The translations under genes were made by a program, and so were the position numbers. Below, piece by piece: positions 1-8,102 of a stretch of DNA of 64,000 bases (position 1 is the first letter of the stretch; each line of letters opens with the position of its first letter). The stretch lies in the NCBI RefSeq assembly GCF_009296315.1, contig NZ_WHLY01000002.1, forward strand, positions 1,798,001-1,862,000, written 5' to 3'. Source of the DNA: Salmonirosea aquatica. Lineage in GTDB: Bacteria > Bacteroidota > Bacteroidia > Cytophagales > Spirosomataceae. The notes beneath the pieces were generated by a model, which had not been told where the DNA came from, searched no databases, and saw only the letters and a program-made list of their open reading frames with translations.

Positions 1-969
1 CACCCTACCGTCGCCTTGTTCCGGCTATTTACAATTCTGATTTACCTCTTTTACCTGGAATATTTTTTCCGTACCACCTCCACTTCACAATCTGCTCGGG
101 ATCGTCATTTCATTCTTATTGAAATTTTTCGTTTTGTCTATTTTGTTCCTATCGCTATTTATCTAATCAATACCCCAACTTTGGGTGAAACTAACATTTA
201 CGGCGAACAGAGCGATGACTTGGGCCTTACATCTAACAACTTTGGCTGGGCAGCATCCTTCTATTTTCTATTGACCATAGATCGTATCAAGAACTTTCCC
301 AACAGCAAGTTCTTGGCTCTTATTGATGTTCTTACACTTCCTATTGCCCTGTATCTGGTTATTATTAGCGGTAGTCGGAGCTCTACTCTCGCCATAGCAC
401 TCAGTGGTATGCTTTTGATCCTGCTTCGTAGAAACATCTCTCTTACCCTTAAAACAGGGTTGCTGATAGGTATGACTTTTATTTACTTATTGGTGTCGAG
501 TAGTCAAAACCTAGCGTTAAACAGGCATCAGGGTCACTCAAAGCAGGGTGTCGTTAACAAAGAATCCCGATTGCTTATTTGGAACGACATTTTTTCTATT
601 GTTTCAGAGAATCCCCAGCTGCTGCTTTTTGGTGTAGGGCCCGACAACTCGACGGAGGCTGTTAATAAATATAAACACCGCTTTTATAAGGTACATCCCC
701 ATAATACATATATTATTGTCCTTTTTGAGAGCGGTATCATCTGCTTCGCTTGGTTTGTACTTTTCTTTATCGCCAAACCTTTAATTTTTTATTTTAAAAA
801 TGATGCGTCACATTTTTCATATATTCTGCATCCATTTGTCATATCATTCTTTGATCATAACCTTGGACCAGGACAATTTCTGGCCTTCCCGCTTTTTTCA
901 TTGATCTTTTTCTACCTGTATCGTTCTTCTCCTAGCCTAGCTGTACGCGACATTGCAGTCCTGAAATAA
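1..969 (+). CDS. O-antigen ligase / polymerase family membrane protein (5' end outside window)
   Basis: The reading frame is open from base 1, so the start lies upstream of the window; the TTG at 16 is only the first possible in-window start. About 320 residues remain, with many hydrophobic segments. A periplasmic-loop region near the C-terminus holds RLLIW, a GVGPDNS turn and the HPHNTYIIVLFESG motif followed by another membrane segment, which is the usual Wzy_C/O-antigen ligase signature. Such proteins polymerise or ligate lipid-linked glycans in the inner membrane. Whether this is a ligase or a polymerase cannot be told. Its base composition is AT-rich, like the glycan operon at 12.7-20.3 kb. 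Confidence 0.8.
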   Translation, partial: HPTVALFRLFTILIYLFYLEYFFRTTSTSQSARDRHFILIEIFRFVYFVPIAIYLINTPTLGETNIYGEQSDDLGLTSNNFGWAASFYFLLTIDRIKNFPNSKFLALIDVLTLPIALYLVIISGSRSSTLAIALSGMLLILLRRNISLTLKTGLLIGMTFIYLLVSSSQNLALNRHQGHSKQGVVNKESRLLIWNDIFSIVSENPQLLLFGVGPDNSTEAVNKYKHRFYKVHPHNTYIIVLFESGIICFAWFVLFFIAKPLIFYFKNDASHFSYILHPFVISFFDHNLGPGQFLAFPLFSLIFFYLYRSSPSLAVRDIAVLK

Positions 970-972
970 ACA

Positions 973-997
973 AAGGCACGGAAAATTTCCATGCCTT
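973..997 (+). terminator. Possible terminator hairpin after the O-antigen ligase gene
   Basis: An imperfect inverted repeat begins 3 bases after the stop codon: arms AAGGCA and TGCCTT extended inward by GG-AA/TT-CC pairs across one mismatch. There is no good T-run after it, so termination is only a guess. Confidence 0.4.
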
Positions 998-1103
998 GTT
1001 CCACACTATACACACACTATTATCTTAAGTATCGGGAAGAGCTTTCAGATGCTCTGTCATTATCAAGTCCAGTTGGGGCTAGAGGATAGCAGAATTTGCC
1101 TTG

Positions 1104-1136
1104 ACCCTTATTATAACCCTTATTATAACCCTTATT
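1104..1136. repeat. 12-bp tandem repeat, 2.75 copies
   Basis: The unit ACCCTTATTATA occurs at 1104-1115 and 1116-1127, followed by a partial unit at 1128-1136. It sits in the AT-rich spacer between the O-antigen ligase gene and the decayed TerC gene. No function is evident. Confidence 0.85.
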
Positions 1137-1234
1137 TAGCAAAGACTGTGCCAAAATTAAGAATTCTATTGATCATAACCGAAAGGAAATTAAAATATTT
1201 TCATTTTTTTAATTAAGTGCCCTAAATATTCTTT

Positions 1235-1981
1235 GTGGCTTCCGCAGCAAGCCAGTACTTTCATCGATGGAAATCGCTAGAAACAGGTACTGCTGCCCTA
1301 GAATCCTTATTTACCAATTATTCAATCATTAATCTATTCACCCTCACGTGGTTAGAAGTAGGATTGGGAATAAATAACATAATTTTCATTATAATTGTTG
1401 CCGGTAAACTCCAAAAATTACATCAAGACAAAGCTTAAAAATTTTATCTAGGGTCGCGATAGTGCTAAGGCACTTCCATTGCTTACCATTTCGAGGAACG
1501 ATTCTGCTCGGTTCTCAATTTTGCTGCACCACCAGAAAAATTCACTACGGACTGGAAAAGGAATCCAATTTCTTGCCTTCTTAGTAACAGACTATCCTGT
1601 TAAGAAAGAGCGCTCCCCTTTGGACGTGCCCTAACCCAGATGGTCCTGCTCAATGTTATTTTTTCATTCGATAAGGTATTGATTGTGGTCGGATTGGCAG
1701 AAAACATACTAATCATAACTACCGCTTTTGTCTTTTCCACCCGTATCATGGTTATTCTGCGACGAGATTTGGCAATTTTTGCCAATGAAATCTTTCAATA
1801 AAAAAATCCTTGCCCTGTCGCTTCTGATAACGATTGGTACGCTTCTTGTGGCAAAGGCAGCCTATCATAAAATACCCCAATGCTACGTGTGTTTTGCCGT
1901 GCCCTTTTGGCAGTGGCGATCTTTAACATGCGTACGACAAGAGCAACAGAACTGATTAAACTAAAGGATCGAGTAGACTAG
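1235..1981 (+). pseudogene. Decayed TerC-family integral membrane protein gene
   Basis: Pieces of one TerC-type membrane protein lie in order but in broken frames. The piece at 1235-1438 reads LTWLEVGLGINNIIF then VAGKL, matching the first TerC motif, and ends at a stop. The piece at about 1637-1790 reads QMVLLNVIFSFDK then VVGLAEN, matching the central motif where the acidic residue is normally LDIVFSLDS. The piece at about 1785-1900 reads ILALSLLITIGTLLVAKA then HKIP. After another shift, 1905-1981 reads AVAIFNMRTTRAT and ends TAG. At least three disruptions are needed to join them, and the stretch 1439-1630 is poorly conserved. TerC proteins are linked to metal-ion export at the membrane. 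No intact protein can be made. Confidence 0.78.
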
Positions 1982-2000
1982 TGTTTCCACTTCTCTTTTC

Positions 2001-2049
2001 TTTAACGGTCCCATCGGCTAATTAATAATGCGCCGATGAGCCCGTTAAA
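2001..2049. terminator. Bidirectional terminator hairpin
   Basis: Arms at 2001-2018 and 2032-2049 pair in 16 of 18 positions, and the outer bases are TTT and AAA, so the hairpin carries T-rich tails on both strands. It separates the decayed TerC gene from the convergent pseudouridine synthase gene. Confidence 0.75.
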
Positions 2050-2067
2050 AATTCCTTTTATAGCCGA

Positions 2068-3801
2068 TTATAGCAGAAATTTAAGCTTAATTACTTCCTT
2101 TTCATTCAGAAAACGCCACTTTCCCCGAGGCAAGTCCTTCTTATTGAGTCCGGCAAAAACCGTCCGGTCCAACTTTTGTACTTCATAACCAAAGTGCTCG
2201 AACATACGGCGTACGATACGGTTCCGGCCACTATGGATTTCGAGGCCCACCACCATGGCGTCGGGGGTCACGATTCCAAGATCATCAGGTTTTACAAACC
2301 CGTCCTCCAGCTCAAATCCAGCCTGCATAGCTTCAAAATCCTCGGTTGTAATGGGCTTATCCAATTCAGCCTGATAGATTTTCTTCACATTACTTGATGG
2401 ATGCGTCAACTTTTTGGCCAGTTCACCATCATTGGTTAGCAAAAGCAGGCCCGTCGTATTGCGATCCAAGCGACCGACTGGGTATATACGTTCCTCACAG
2501 GCACCCGCTACCAGATCCATTACCGTCCTTCGGTCGTCAGGATCCTCGGTTGTGGTGATGTAATCCTTGGGTTTGTTAATCAGCAGATAGACCATCCGCT
2601 CGGGGTTGAGCAATTTCTTGCCATATTTCACTACATCCGAGCGCTTGACTTTGTAGCCCATCTCAGTCACTACAGCACCGTTCACAGTAATTTGCCCGGC
2701 TTCGATCAATTCGTCTGCTTCGCGGCGCGAACAGATACCAGCATTGGCGATGTAGCGGTTCAGACGCAGCACATCGTCGTCGGTATGTTTTTGAACTTTC
2801 GGTTTCCGGTCTTCATAATCGCTGAAATCATAGCGGGGAGGACGGCTGAAACGACCTGCCCGACGATTTTTGGCTTCACTTGGTCCATCTTGCTTTTCGT
2901 TGCGCCTGGAATCGCGGGGTACCTCGGAACGGGGGGGTTCTGTACGGTTGCGGTCAAATTTGCGATTCCCCTGTTCCAACCCCTTGCGAAAGGGACCACC
3001 GTCCCCTCGTGAACGGTCGTCACGCGTATCGCGGCGAGGGCGGTCAGAGGTACGCTCATCGCGGTCTCTATCAAAATTGCGGGTCGGGCGAGCCGAATCC
3101 CGCCGCTGGTCAGAACCTCCAGGGGTACCTTCCCGACGAAAATCGTTGCTACGTGCGCCACGCTCGTCGCGATTGCGGTCAAAGTCACGGGGTGCACGCT
3201 CGTTCCTACTGCTAGAAGCAGAACCTCTTTCATCGCGGCGGGGACCACTTTCTTCCCTAGGCCTATCGAAGTCACGGCGAGCCGGACGGTCAGAATCCCG
3301 GTCGCCCCGTCCCCTATCTTTGTTCCTGGGCCGATCAAAATCGCGCCGGGGTGAATCTTGCGGACGACTTCCGCGGTCGTCACGACGAGGTCGGTCAGAA
3401 CTTCTGTCGTCGCGATTGCGATCAAAACTGCGGCCCGACTCACTGCCCGATTTATAGCCTCCTGCCGGTTTGTTGAAATCTCGGGCGGGCCGTTCCCGGA
3501 ATGAATCACCTTCAGGGGTAGCCCGTTTGTCACGGAGTCGGTCGTCGCGGTCGAGCTTCCGCACCGGAGAATCCTCTGCTTTCAGCCGGTTGAAGTCTGA
3601 CTTTTTGAGGGTAGGTTTATTAAAAAGTTTTTCCGTTGTCTTCTTTCTGGATTTGAAGACCGGCCCCTCAGAGCGCCCTCCTTTTTCGGAGTCGCGCGCG
3701 GGACGGGCGGAGGTGTAACGTGATTCATCCTTGCCTTCCTGGCTGCGGGACGATGGGCGTGAAAACTTGGGATCTTTGAGAAATTCGTTTCGTTTTTTCA
3801 T
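2068..3801 (-). CDS. rluB: RsuA/RluB-family rRNA pseudouridine synthase with long low-complexity N-terminal extension
   Basis: The C-terminal part converts a uridine in large-subunit rRNA to pseudouridine. Residues about 345-395 form an S4 RNA-binding domain (RLNRYIANAGICSRREADEL), followed by the synthase domain with the catalytic aspartate in GRLDRNTTGLLLL near residue 445, and the late motif HSGRNRIVRRMFE. It resembles Bacillus RluB in order and length of these domains. Residues 1-340 are a charged tail dominated by R, D, S, G and P, with many RRD/DRP/RDFDR repeats. Such tails are common on this enzyme in Bacteroidota and probably disordered. The start ATG at 3801 keeps the whole extension; no internal start is better. 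The divergent neighbour is acetoacetate-CoA ligase. Confidence 0.9.
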   Translation of the reverse strand: MKKRNEFLKDPKFSRPSSRSQEGKDESRYTSARPARDSEKGGRSEGPVFKSRKKTTEKLFNKPTLKKSDFNRLKAEDSPVRKLDRDDRLRDKRATPEGDSFRERPARDFNKPAGGYKSGSESGRSFDRNRDDRSSDRPRRDDRGSRPQDSPRRDFDRPRNKDRGRGDRDSDRPARRDFDRPREESGPRRDERGSASSSRNERAPRDFDRNRDERGARSNDFRREGTPGGSDQRRDSARPTRNFDRDRDERTSDRPRRDTRDDRSRGDGGPFRKGLEQGNRKFDRNRTEPPRSEVPRDSRRNEKQDGPSEAKNRRAGRFSRPPRYDFSDYEDRKPKVQKHTDDDVLRLNRYIANAGICSRREADELIEAGQITVNGAVVTEMGYKVKRSDVVKYGKKLLNPERMVYLLINKPKDYITTTEDPDDRRTVMDLVAGACEERIYPVGRLDRNTTGLLLLTNDGELAKKLTHPSSNVKKIYQAELDKPITTEDFEAMQAGFELEDGFVKPDDLGIVTPDAMVVGLEIHSGRNRIVRRMFEHFGYEVQKLDRTVFAGLNKKDLPRGKWRFLNEKEVIKLKFLL

Positions 3802-4076
3802 AGGAATGCAGTATCGCTACTGGATGGTTGTTCCTTTTGCCGAATTATCGGTAAGTAGTAAATAATATAAAAATAACTGGGAGGTAGGTACTAAGGCCCC
3901 AGGATAACGCTCCTGACGGTCAGAAAATTACATATCCTCCTAAAAATGGAACGCAAAGGTACGGTATTTTCCTGAACGAATTATTTCTGGATTTCATATC
4001 CCAGAAAGCCCCTCTCTCTCGTTAGTACTAACTGAAATTAATGCAGGCCTTTGCCTGACAATATATCCTAAACCCC

Positions 4077-6065
4077 ATGACAACATCCGTACCGCCCTCC
4101 CCCCTATGGAAACCCAGCCGGGCTTTCGTGGAGCAGTCGAATCTGAAGAGCTACATGGACTGGCTTTTTGTCAAAAAAGGTCTTTTTTTTCGTGATTATC
4201 ATGATCTGTGGGAGTGGTCGGTGACCGATACCGAAGATTTCTGGGAAAGCCTTTGGCATTACTTTCAGATAAAATGCCACGACACGTATTTTGACGTCGT
4301 TCGGCCCGGCGAGAGCGATATGATCCATACGCAATGGTTCACCCGCGCTACGCTCAATTACACCGAACATGTTTTTCGCCACAAGACTAAAGAACGCCCC
4401 GCCCTGGTGTTTCAGTCGGAGCGACACGCACTGACCGAAATTTCTTGGGACGCATTAGAAAAGCAGGTGGCCGCCGTAGCTACCTGGCTGCGAAAACGGG
4501 GTGTACAGCGGGGCGACCGCGTGGCCGCCGTGCTACCCAATATCCCGCAGGCCGTGGTGGCCTTTCTGGCGACCAACGCCGTGGGAGCCGTGTGGTCGAG
4601 CTGCTCTCCCGATTTCGGACAAGCCAGTATCCTGGATCGCTTTGCCCAAATCGCTCCCAAGGTACTCATCATGGCCGATGGCTACCAATACAATGGCCGG
4701 ACCTACGATAAGACAACTGCCTTTCGTGCATTGCTCGATGCGCTTCCCTCGGTAGAGCTTCCGGTACTGGTACCTTACCTTGACGCCGAAGGTACCCTCG
4801 AAGGTACCATTTCGTGGGAGGACATTCTCCATAGCCCCAACACAGGTCTCGATTTTGAAGCGGTACCCTTTGACCATCCCATCTGGGTACTCTATTCATC
4901 GGGTACCACGGGCAAGCCTAAGGCCATTACGCATAGCGTGGGCGGCTGTCTGCTTGAGCATCTGAAAACGCTGGCTTTGCACCAGAACGTGAAGCCCGGC
5001 GACCGTTACTTCTGGTACTCCACCACGGGCTGGATGATGTGGAATTATTCGCTGGCTTCGCTGCTGACGGGCGCCACGCTGGTGCTGTACGACGGTGCGC
5101 CTGCCTTTCCTACCCTACAGGTACTATGGACTTTTGCCGAAAAGGCCCGGATCAACCACTTTGGGGGCGGGGCGGCCTACTTCATTGCCTGCCACAAAGC
5201 CAACCTGAGCCTGCCCAGCGAACGACTGAAGCACCTCATTTCCATTGGCTCTACGGGTTCGCCGCTGACTCCGGACGCCTGTACCTGGATTTATGAGGCG
5301 GTACGGAAAGATGTATGGCTCATTTCCCTGAGTGGTGGTACCGATGTGTGCAGCGCCTTTGTGGGCGGGTGCCCGCTACTGCCCGTATACGCGGGCGAAA
5401 TCCAGTGCCGGATGCTGGGCTGCCATTTGGAAGCTTTCGACGATGAGGGCGAGCCGGTCATTGATCAGCTAGGCGAAATGGTGATCCTCAAGCCCATGCC
5501 CTCAATGCCCATCTATTTCTGGAACGATCCCGACGATGAGCGCTACCGCAGCAGCTACTTCGAAACCTACCCCGGTGTATGGCGGCACGGCGACTGGATC
5601 AAGATCACCTCGCGCGGCTCTGTCATCATTTTCGGACGATCGGATGCTACCTTGAACCGCGGTGGCGTACGTATCGGTACTGCCGAGGTATACGCCGCCG
5701 TAGAAAGTATCCCCGAAATCAGGGACAGTCTGGTGGTGTATCTGGAAAATGAAGACGGCAGCGGCGACATGCCTTTGTTTGTGGTACTCAAAGAGGGAGG
5801 TACCTTAAACGACGAACTACGATCCCGCATCAATGCCACGCTCCGCCATCAATTTAGCCCCAGGCACGTACCCGACCGCATTGAGGAAATCGCAGAGGTA
5901 CCTTATACCATCAGTGGCAAAAAATTGGAAGCACCCGTTAAGAAAATCCTGATGGGGCGTGAGCCTGCCCGCGTAGCGAGCCGCGACACGATGCGTAATC
6001 CTGACGCTTTGGATATTTTTGTGCGCATGGCGGCCAAAAAGTCCCGTGCCGTAAAGCCGTTATGA
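4077..6065 (+). CDS. aacS: Acetoacetate--CoA ligase
   Basis: This enzyme activates acetoacetate with ATP and CoA to acetoacetyl-CoA in the cytoplasm, feeding ketone bodies into acyl-CoA metabolism. The 662 residues match the usual length of about 650. The N-terminal region (LWKPS, FWESLWHYFQI) is typical of acetoacetyl-CoA synthetase rather than acetyl-CoA synthetase. The AMP-binding core motif YSSGTTGKPKAITHS is near residue 280, the GGTDVCSAFVGG motif near 420, and the C-terminal lysine motif TISGKKLE near 620. It stands alone, divergent from the rluB-type gene with a 275-base spacer, and is followed by the S41 protease 99 bases later. Confidence 0.93.
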   Translation: MTTSVPPSPLWKPSRAFVEQSNLKSYMDWLFVKKGLFFRDYHDLWEWSVTDTEDFWESLWHYFQIKCHDTYFDVVRPGESDMIHTQWFTRATLNYTEHVFRHKTKERPALVFQSERHALTEISWDALEKQVAAVATWLRKRGVQRGDRVAAVLPNIPQAVVAFLATNAVGAVWSSCSPDFGQASILDRFAQIAPKVLIMADGYQYNGRTYDKTTAFRALLDALPSVELPVLVPYLDAEGTLEGTISWEDILHSPNTGLDFEAVPFDHPIWVLYSSGTTGKPKAITHSVGGCLLEHLKTLALHQNVKPGDRYFWYSTTGWMMWNYSLASLLTGATLVLYDGAPAFPTLQVLWTFAEKARINHFGGGAAYFIACHKANLSLPSERLKHLISIGSTGSPLTPDACTWIYEAVRKDVWLISLSGGTDVCSAFVGGCPLLPVYAGEIQCRMLGCHLEAFDDEGEPVIDQLGEMVILKPMPSMPIYFWNDPDDERYRSSYFETYPGVWRHGDWIKITSRGSVIIFGRSDATLNRGGVRIGTAEVYAAVESIPEIRDSLVVYLENEDGSGDMPLFVVLKEGGTLNDELRSRINATLRHQFSPRHVPDRIEEIAEVPYTISGKKLEAPVKKILMGREPARVASRDTMRNPDALDIFVRMAAKKSRAVKPL

Positions 6066-6164
6066 ACAAACCAATCCTGTTCCAAGCAACGTTTGGAAAT
6101 TTTTCGCGTTATTTATAGGTACATTTTTTGAAAATAAAACCCTACCTAAGCATAAAAAAGACCC

Positions 6165-7865
6165 ATGAGCCAGCCTACTCCCGACAAACCTATTCAAAAT
6201 TCACCGTACGTAGTGCGGCTTCCTATTATAATCAGCCTCACGCTGGCCGCCGGCATGTTGTTAGGGGCTACCTTTTTTAGTGGTGGCAAAAAACTGACCG
6301 ACGTAGCCAAGGGCTACGCCAAGTTCCGGGAAGTACTGATGCTGGTGGAGAATAATTACGTGGATTCGGTCAACACCGACGAACTGGTCGATTATTCCAT
6401 TGCCAAAATGCTGGAAAAGCTCGACCCACACACGTCCTATTTCAACGCCGAGGAAGCTACCACGGCCCGCTCACAATTGGAGTCGGGCTTTGATGGAATC
6501 GGCGTGGAGTTCAATATTTATAACGACACTGTCTATGTCGTGAGTCCCCTGAGCGGCGGGCCGTCCGAGTCCATCGGTATTCTGAGCGGTGACCGCATTT
6601 TGAAGGTGGACGGTGAAAATCTTTCCGGCCCCGGCGTGACCAACGCCAAGGTGTTCAAGCTACTGCGCGGCAAACGGGGCTCCGAAGTGAAACTACACAT
6701 TGGGCGCGGCAGCATGAAAGACGGACTGGACTTCACCGTCGTGCGCGACCGCATCCCTACCTACTCGGTGGACGCCGCCTATATGGTGGATCAGGAGATT
6801 GGCTATATCAAAGTGAGCCGCTTCTCGGAAACTACCTACGATGAATTCAAAACTGCACTCAGCTCTCTGAAAAGCGCCGGTCTGAAAAAGCTGATTCTCG
6901 ACCTGCGCGGGAACCCCGGCGGCTACATGGAACGGGCGACGAGTATTGCTGACGAGTTGATTTCGGGGAATAAGTTGCTGGTGTACACCGATGGCAAAGA
7001 CAGCCGTTTCGATCGGAAAACCAATGCCAAGTTTGACGGCATGTTTGAAGAAGGGCCGATTGTGGTTCTGGCGGACGAAGGTAGTGCTTCGGCTTCCGAA
7101 ATTCTGGCGGGTGCCCTGCAGGACCACGACCGCGCGCTGGTGGTAGGTCGCCGCACCTTTGGCAAAGGCCTGGTGCAGATGCCCATCAGACTTTCCGACG
7201 GCTCAGAACTACGCCTGACGATCTCGCGCTACTACACGCCCAGCGGCCGCAGCATCCAGAAACACTATGACCTGGGTAAAGGCGAAGTGTACAACGAAGA
7301 CCTAACCAACCGCTTCAACAGTGGCGAGTATTTTAGCGCCGACAGCATCAAGTTCGATTCTACCCTGAAGTACAAAACCGACGGTGGCCGGCTGGTGTAT
7401 GGCGGTGGCGGGATCATGCCCGACGTGTTCGTACCCCGCGACACCAGCATGAACAGCAAGTTCCTGTTTGAGCTATACGCCAAGAACATCATCCGCGAAT
7501 ACGCCCTGCGCTACGTGAACGATCACAAGAAGGTGTTGGAAAAGCAGAATTTCAACGAGTACCTCACCAAATTCAACGTTTCGGACGCAATGGTGAATGA
7601 ATTGGTGCAGGACGCGAAGAAGGCGGGAATCAAGTATAACGAAAAAGAACTTAATCGCTCCAAGCCCCTGATCCTGGCCCAAACCAAGGGCCTGATTGGC
7701 CGCTACCAGTGGGGACGCCAGCGGAAAGACGGCCTAAACAATGAAATATTCCAGGTACTCAATCCGATGGATAATGTGTACCAGGAAGCCATCAAGCAGT
7801 TTGGCAAAGCCACGGATTTGGAAAAAGGCGATTTCAGTAGTTTGAATATGACGAAGGAGAAGTAG
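6165..7865 (+). CDS. C-terminal processing peptidase, S41 family (CtpA/Prc-like)
   Basis: A periplasmic serine protease that trims or degrades envelope proteins from their C-termini. A single membrane anchor lies at residues about 16-36. A PDZ domain follows at about 100-190 (GIGVEFNIYNDTVYVV, SGDRILKVDGE). The S41 core has LRGNPGG and the motif GSASASE with catalytic Ser309, and GRRTFGKGL with Lys334; the 25-residue Ser-Lys spacing is that of Prc/CtpA. The 566-residue length is normal for Bacteroidota members, which carry an extra C-terminal helical region. The gene ends at a strong terminator. It contains no GGTACC site, unlike most neighbours. Confidence 0.94.
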   Translation: MSQPTPDKPIQNSPYVVRLPIIISLTLAAGMLLGATFFSGGKKLTDVAKGYAKFREVLMLVENNYVDSVNTDELVDYSIAKMLEKLDPHTSYFNAEEATTARSQLESGFDGIGVEFNIYNDTVYVVSPLSGGPSESIGILSGDRILKVDGENLSGPGVTNAKVFKLLRGKRGSEVKLHIGRGSMKDGLDFTVVRDRIPTYSVDAAYMVDQEIGYIKVSRFSETTYDEFKTALSSLKSAGLKKLILDLRGNPGGYMERATSIADELISGNKLLVYTDGKDSRFDRKTNAKFDGMFEEGPIVVLADEGSASASEILAGALQDHDRALVVGRRTFGKGLVQMPIRLSDGSELRLTISRYYTPSGRSIQKHYDLGKGEVYNEDLTNRFNSGEYFSADSIKFDSTLKYKTDGGRLVYGGGGIMPDVFVPRDTSMNSKFLFELYAKNIIREYALRYVNDHKKVLEKQNFNEYLTKFNVSDAMVNELVQDAKKAGIKYNEKELNRSKPLILAQTKGLIGRYQWGRQRKDGLNNEIFQVLNPMDNVYQEAIKQFGKATDLEKGDFSSLNMTKEK

Positions 7866-7887
7866 ATTATCAGATATGGGTTATGAA

Positions 7888-7916
7888 AATTCCCACCGAG
7901 AGACTCGGTGGGAATT
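7888..7916 (+). terminator. Rho-independent terminator after the S41 peptidase gene
   Basis: A perfect 13-bp stem (AATTCCCACCGAG at 7888-7900 with its complement at 7904-7916), loop AGA, followed by a run of six T. Confidence 0.92.
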
Positions 7917-7942
7917 TTTTGTTTGGGTATATCTCTTTTTGC

Positions 7943-7977
7943 AACTCCTTCCAACCTTTTTATCCAGGATAGGTTCC
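7943..7977 (+). promoter_or_regulatory. Leader element A, copy 1 (possible ECF-type promoter)
   Basis: This 34-base stretch matches 9702-9736 in about 28 positions. Both contain CCAACCTTTT, then about 9 variable bases, then TAGGTTC, and both start 25-35 bases after a terminator hairpin. The AACC and GGTTC blocks are spaced like the -35 and -10 of an ECF sigma promoter, which is my inference. It lies upstream of the SGNH-like lipoprotein gene. Confidence 0.5.
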
Positions 7978-8009
7978 ATGGTACTGAGGAAACACTGAAA
8001 ACAGCATTT

Positions 8010-8054
8010 TCATACCCGGGTATGAGGGCAGCACCTTCGCATTTTCTAAATTTG
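8010..8054 (+). promoter_or_regulatory. Element B, copy 1: 16-bp palindrome plus TAAATTTG promoter element
   Basis: TCATACCCGGGTATGA at 8010-8025 is a perfect palindrome. TAAATTTG at 8047-8054 fits the Bacteroidota -7 consensus TAnnTTTG and is followed by TCAC. The palindrome lies where the -33 box would be, and no TTTG box is present, so regulator-dependent transcription is likely. The same two parts recur at 10374-10418 with identical 37-base spacing. The coding start of the lipoprotein is about 50 bases downstream. Confidence 0.65.
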
Positions 8055-8102
8055 TCACTATCCGTTTCTAATTATAATCTAAATTCTTAACCTGATTTTA
8101 CT

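Noticed and set aside
1104-1136. Short tandem repeat as a CRISPR trace
   Set aside because: Units are contiguous without spacers and there are no cas genes.
2870-3457. Plus-strand frame of 195 codons rich in Ser and Arg, and a 257-codon minus-strand frame at 2760-3533
   Set aside because: Both lie inside the repetitive Arg/Asp/Ser tail of the pseudouridine synthase and arise from its biased codons; neither has a family motif.
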